The translations under genes were made by a program, and so were the position numbers. From DATBFU01 sp035498405 (GTDB lineage: Bacteria; Acidobacteriota; Thermoanaerobaculia; UBA5066; Gp7-AA6): 64,000 bases of DNA. This document shows, in pieces, positions 62,205 through 64,000 of this stretch. Location of the stretch: the NCBI GenBank assembly GCA_035498405.1, contig DATKAE010000084.1, forward strand, positions 169,687 to 233,686, written 5' to 3'. Numbering within the stretch: position 1 is the stretch's first letter; each line of letters begins with the position of its first letter. The notes beneath the pieces are model-generated. The model searched no databases. It was given only the letters and a program-made list of their open reading frames with translations, and was not told the DNA's origin.

Positions 62205-62310
62205 GGGTGACTCCTTGCGTCAGAGCGGGGGATCGTAACCCAACTCTCGTCGGTTCGATGGGCGCTCGACGCAGCTTCCAGCGGACCGCATAGAATAGGC
62301 GCACCTTCAC

Positions 62311-62577
62311 ATGAGCGTTTTCGCGGGCGGCTCCGCCTACAGCATGGCGCAATCGATCGCCGATGGTTACATCATCACGACCGAGCTGACTTTCAAACAG
62401 TTCAAGGACCCGGACTTCCAGACGTTTCTCTTCGAGACCGACCGGCTCCTTCGGGAGATCCGAGGCAACCCGCCTCCGGCCGACGACGTGATGGCGACCC
62501 AGGGGCGTCAGCGCAAGATGCAGCGGCTTCAGCAAGCGCTCACGATCGCCAACAATCTCCGGAGCCGCCGGCGCTGA
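62311..62577 (+). CDS. Small hypothetical protein
   Basis: An 88-residue soluble protein with a helical core (TELTFKQFKDPDFQTFLFETDRLLREI) and a basic C-terminus. TAGAAT lies 14 nt before the ATG. Its stop codon overlaps a CTG that seems to start the next gene. Family not recognised. Confidence 0.65.
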   Translation: MSVFAGGSAYSMAQSIADGYIITTELTFKQFKDPDFQTFLFETDRLLREIRGNPPPADDVMATQGRQRKMQRLQQALTIANNLRSRRR

Positions 62578-64000
62578 CCGGCAAGACCGCGCCCGTCCGC
62601 GAGGTCTCTCTGGCGGCGGTGTTCTTCCTGGGCGTCACCGTCCTGGCGACCTGGCCTCTGGCGGCGCATCTGTCCGACGGCAGCCTCGATCTTTGGGACG
62701 CGAAGCTGAACGCCTGGATCCTGCACTGGGACTTTCACCAGCTCTTCCGGGATCCGATCCATCTCTTCGACGCGAACATCTTCTTTCCGGCTCGCCTGGC
62801 CCTCGCCTTCTCCGAGAATCTGCTTGGGGCGGCGGTTTTCGGCTTTCCGATGTACGCGGCGGGCGCCTCGACCCTGGTCGTCTACAACGTGCTCTTCCTC
62901 CTCGGCATGTTTCTCTCCGCGCTCGGCGCGTGGGCCCTGGCCCGACAGGTGACCGGCGACGGCGCTGCTTCGCTTCTCGCCGGCCTCGTCTACGCGTTCC
63001 TGCCATGGCGAATCGATCAGATCCCACACATCCAGTTTCAGTGGGGGGCCTTCCTCCCGCTCCTGTTGTTGTTCCTCCTGCGTTTTCTCGACTCCGGGCG
63101 GAAGCGGGACCTCGTTCTGTTCGCCGCATTCTTTGCCTGGAACGCGCTGGCGAACGTCCATTACGCGATCTTCTCGGGCGTACTTCTCGCCCTCGTTCTG
63201 GCATACGAGCTTCTGACGGGCCCGGCAGGGTCCGGCCGCCGCGTTCTCGCCGCCGTCGTGGCCGCGGGTGTGGCTGGGCTTCTCGTGTCTCCGTTCCTGC
63301 TTCCCTATGCCGAGGCCCGCCGGCTCTACGGAATGGAGCGTTACTTCGAGGAAATGGAGTTCTATTCCGGCCGCCTGAAGTACTTCCTCTCGTCGGGGTC
63401 CCGCAACTGGCTGTATGGGCGCATGACCGGCCGATTTGCCGGTCCGGAGGGAAGCTTCTTTCCCGGGCTCCTTCCAGTCCTGCTGTCCGTCGTCCCGATC
63501 GCATGGCTCCTTCGAAGGCGGCCGGAGCGCGAGGCGGGGTCGACCGAGGAGCTCGCTGCCGGCGGTCCCTCACGATGGATTTGGGCCAGGATCGTCGACG
63601 CCGTTCTGCTGGCGCTTCTCTTGCTCTATGCGGCGGCGGTGGCTCGGCCGGGCCTGCGCTTGGGCTTTGTGAAACTCGGCGATCCCGGCCGGCTGGTTGC
63701 GATCGGAGCCGTCGCCATCCTCCTGCGACTGGCAATCGCGTTCCCGAAGCGCTTCGGCTACCGGGACCTCAGCGCTTACCTGCGGTCGCGGTTCTCCGCT
63801 CGAAACGTCGTTCTGTTCCTGGCGATCGGTGTCGCGGGCGTTCTGATCGCGCTCGGCGCTCACACGCCGATCTACCGTTTCCTCTTCAAGTCGATGGGGT
63901 TTCTCTTTCGCGCCATCCGAGCGCCCGCCCGAGGAATCGTCCTCTTCCACGTCGCGTTGGCGGTGCTGTCGGCGTGGGGGCTGGCGATCCTGGCCGGTCG
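62574..64000 (+). CDS. Multi-pass membrane protein, GT-C-like, 3'-truncated by window edge
   Basis: At least 475 residues run off the window. No ATG or TTG exists near the 5' end; a CTG at 62574 overlaps the previous stop (CTGA) and gives a natural N-terminus (TGKTAPVREV) before the first helix. A GTG at 62619 would cut into that helix. About ten membrane helices are visible, with a loop after the first helix (DLWDAKLNAWILHWDFH, then FDANIFFPAR) as in large GT-C or YfhO-type proteins. It may transfer a sugar from a lipid carrier; the family is not certain. Confidence 0.7.
   Translation, partial: MTGKTAPVREVSLAAVFFLGVTVLATWPLAAHLSDGSLDLWDAKLNAWILHWDFHQLFRDPIHLFDANIFFPARLALAFSENLLGAAVFGFPMYAAGASTLVVYNVLFLLGMFLSALGAWALARQVTGDGAASLLAGLVYAFLPWRIDQIPHIQFQWGAFLPLLLLFLLRFLDSGRKRDLVLFAAFFAWNALANVHYAIFSGVLLALVLAYELLTGPAGSGRRVLAAVVAAGVAGLLVSPFLLPYAEARRLYGMERYFEEMEFYSGRLKYFLSSGSRNWLYGRMTGRFAGPEGSFFPGLLPVLLSVVPIAWLLRRRPEREAGSTEELAAGGPSRWIWARIVDAVLLALLLLYAAAVARPGLRLGFVKLGDPGRLVAIGAVAILLRLAIAFPKRFGYRDLSAYLRSRFSARNVVLFLAIGVAGVLIALGAHTPIYRFLFKSMGFLFRAIRAPARGIVLFHVALAVLSAWGLAILAG

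Overview
The window is a 64 kb piece of a very GC-rich (roughly 70%), densely coded bacterial chromosome, with no phage, insertion sequence, rRNA or CRISPR array. The mixture of genes points to an uncultured Acidobacteriota, possibly Thermoanaerobaculia: TPR and DUF4388 proteins, YIP1, a TonB receptor, a secreted protein with an LDTR-type C-terminal domain, a remnant of a kinase/TolB-type protein, and several diguanylate cyclases. That placement is an inference from gene content, not from a marker-gene tree.

Layout. 1-3.7 kb: a partial AI-2E-family permease, a methyltransferase, a GT4 glycosyltransferase and two small convergent genes. 3.8-5.3 kb: a GAF-GGDEF protein and a Thr-rich lipoprotein with a clear promoter and terminator. 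5.4-9.9 kb: the conserved translation block ffh-rpsP-khpA-rimM-trmD-rplS-rnhB. 10-18 kb: a large TPR protein, an Opp/Dpp-type ATPase pair without permeases, and TolC-YIP1-LolD-like ATPase. 18-23 kb: penicillin-acylase family, ATP-grasp ligase, nfuA, and a membrane-anchored TPR protein. 23.2-31.7 kb: a nucleoside-salvage region (deoB, CNT transporter, purine nucleoside phosphorylase, cytidine deaminase, amidohydrolase, deoA) that also holds a GT2 enzyme and a GGDEF protein. 31.8-37.2 kb: a tight operon ABC-F, cinA, thpR, plsY, gpsA joined by overlapping stop/start codons. 37-44 kb: an APC permease, small exported proteins, an integron attC-like site between tRNA-Glu and a quinone-reductase-like gene, an enolase-superfamily enzyme and a TauE/SafE-type permease. 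44-51.5 kb: secreted proteins, a TonB-dependent receptor, and an ECF sigma factor with an anti-sigma factor whose periplasmic part looks TonB-like. 51.6-64 kb: a Tat-exported PLP enzyme, type II NADH dehydrogenase, a PP2C phosphatase, a kinase remnant, an epimerase, a methylpurine-DNA glycosylase, a GGDEF protein next to a DUF4388 protein, a glutaryl-CoA-dehydrogenase-like enzyme, and a partial multi-pass membrane protein.

Three themes run across the window. Many first-of-operon genes lack a Shine-Dalgarno sequence and instead have a TAnnnT-type -10 element 6-10 nt before the start codon, which suggests common leaderless transcription. Inside operons, genes are coupled by ATGA or GTGA overlaps, with one likely CTGA case. 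Signalling is prominent: three diguanylate cyclases, a PP2C phosphatase, an ECF sigma/anti-sigma pair and the decayed kinase. The observations most worth following are the lone attC-like site, the anti-sigma/TonB-like fusion near a TonB receptor, the internally deleted kinase gene and the leaderless promoters.
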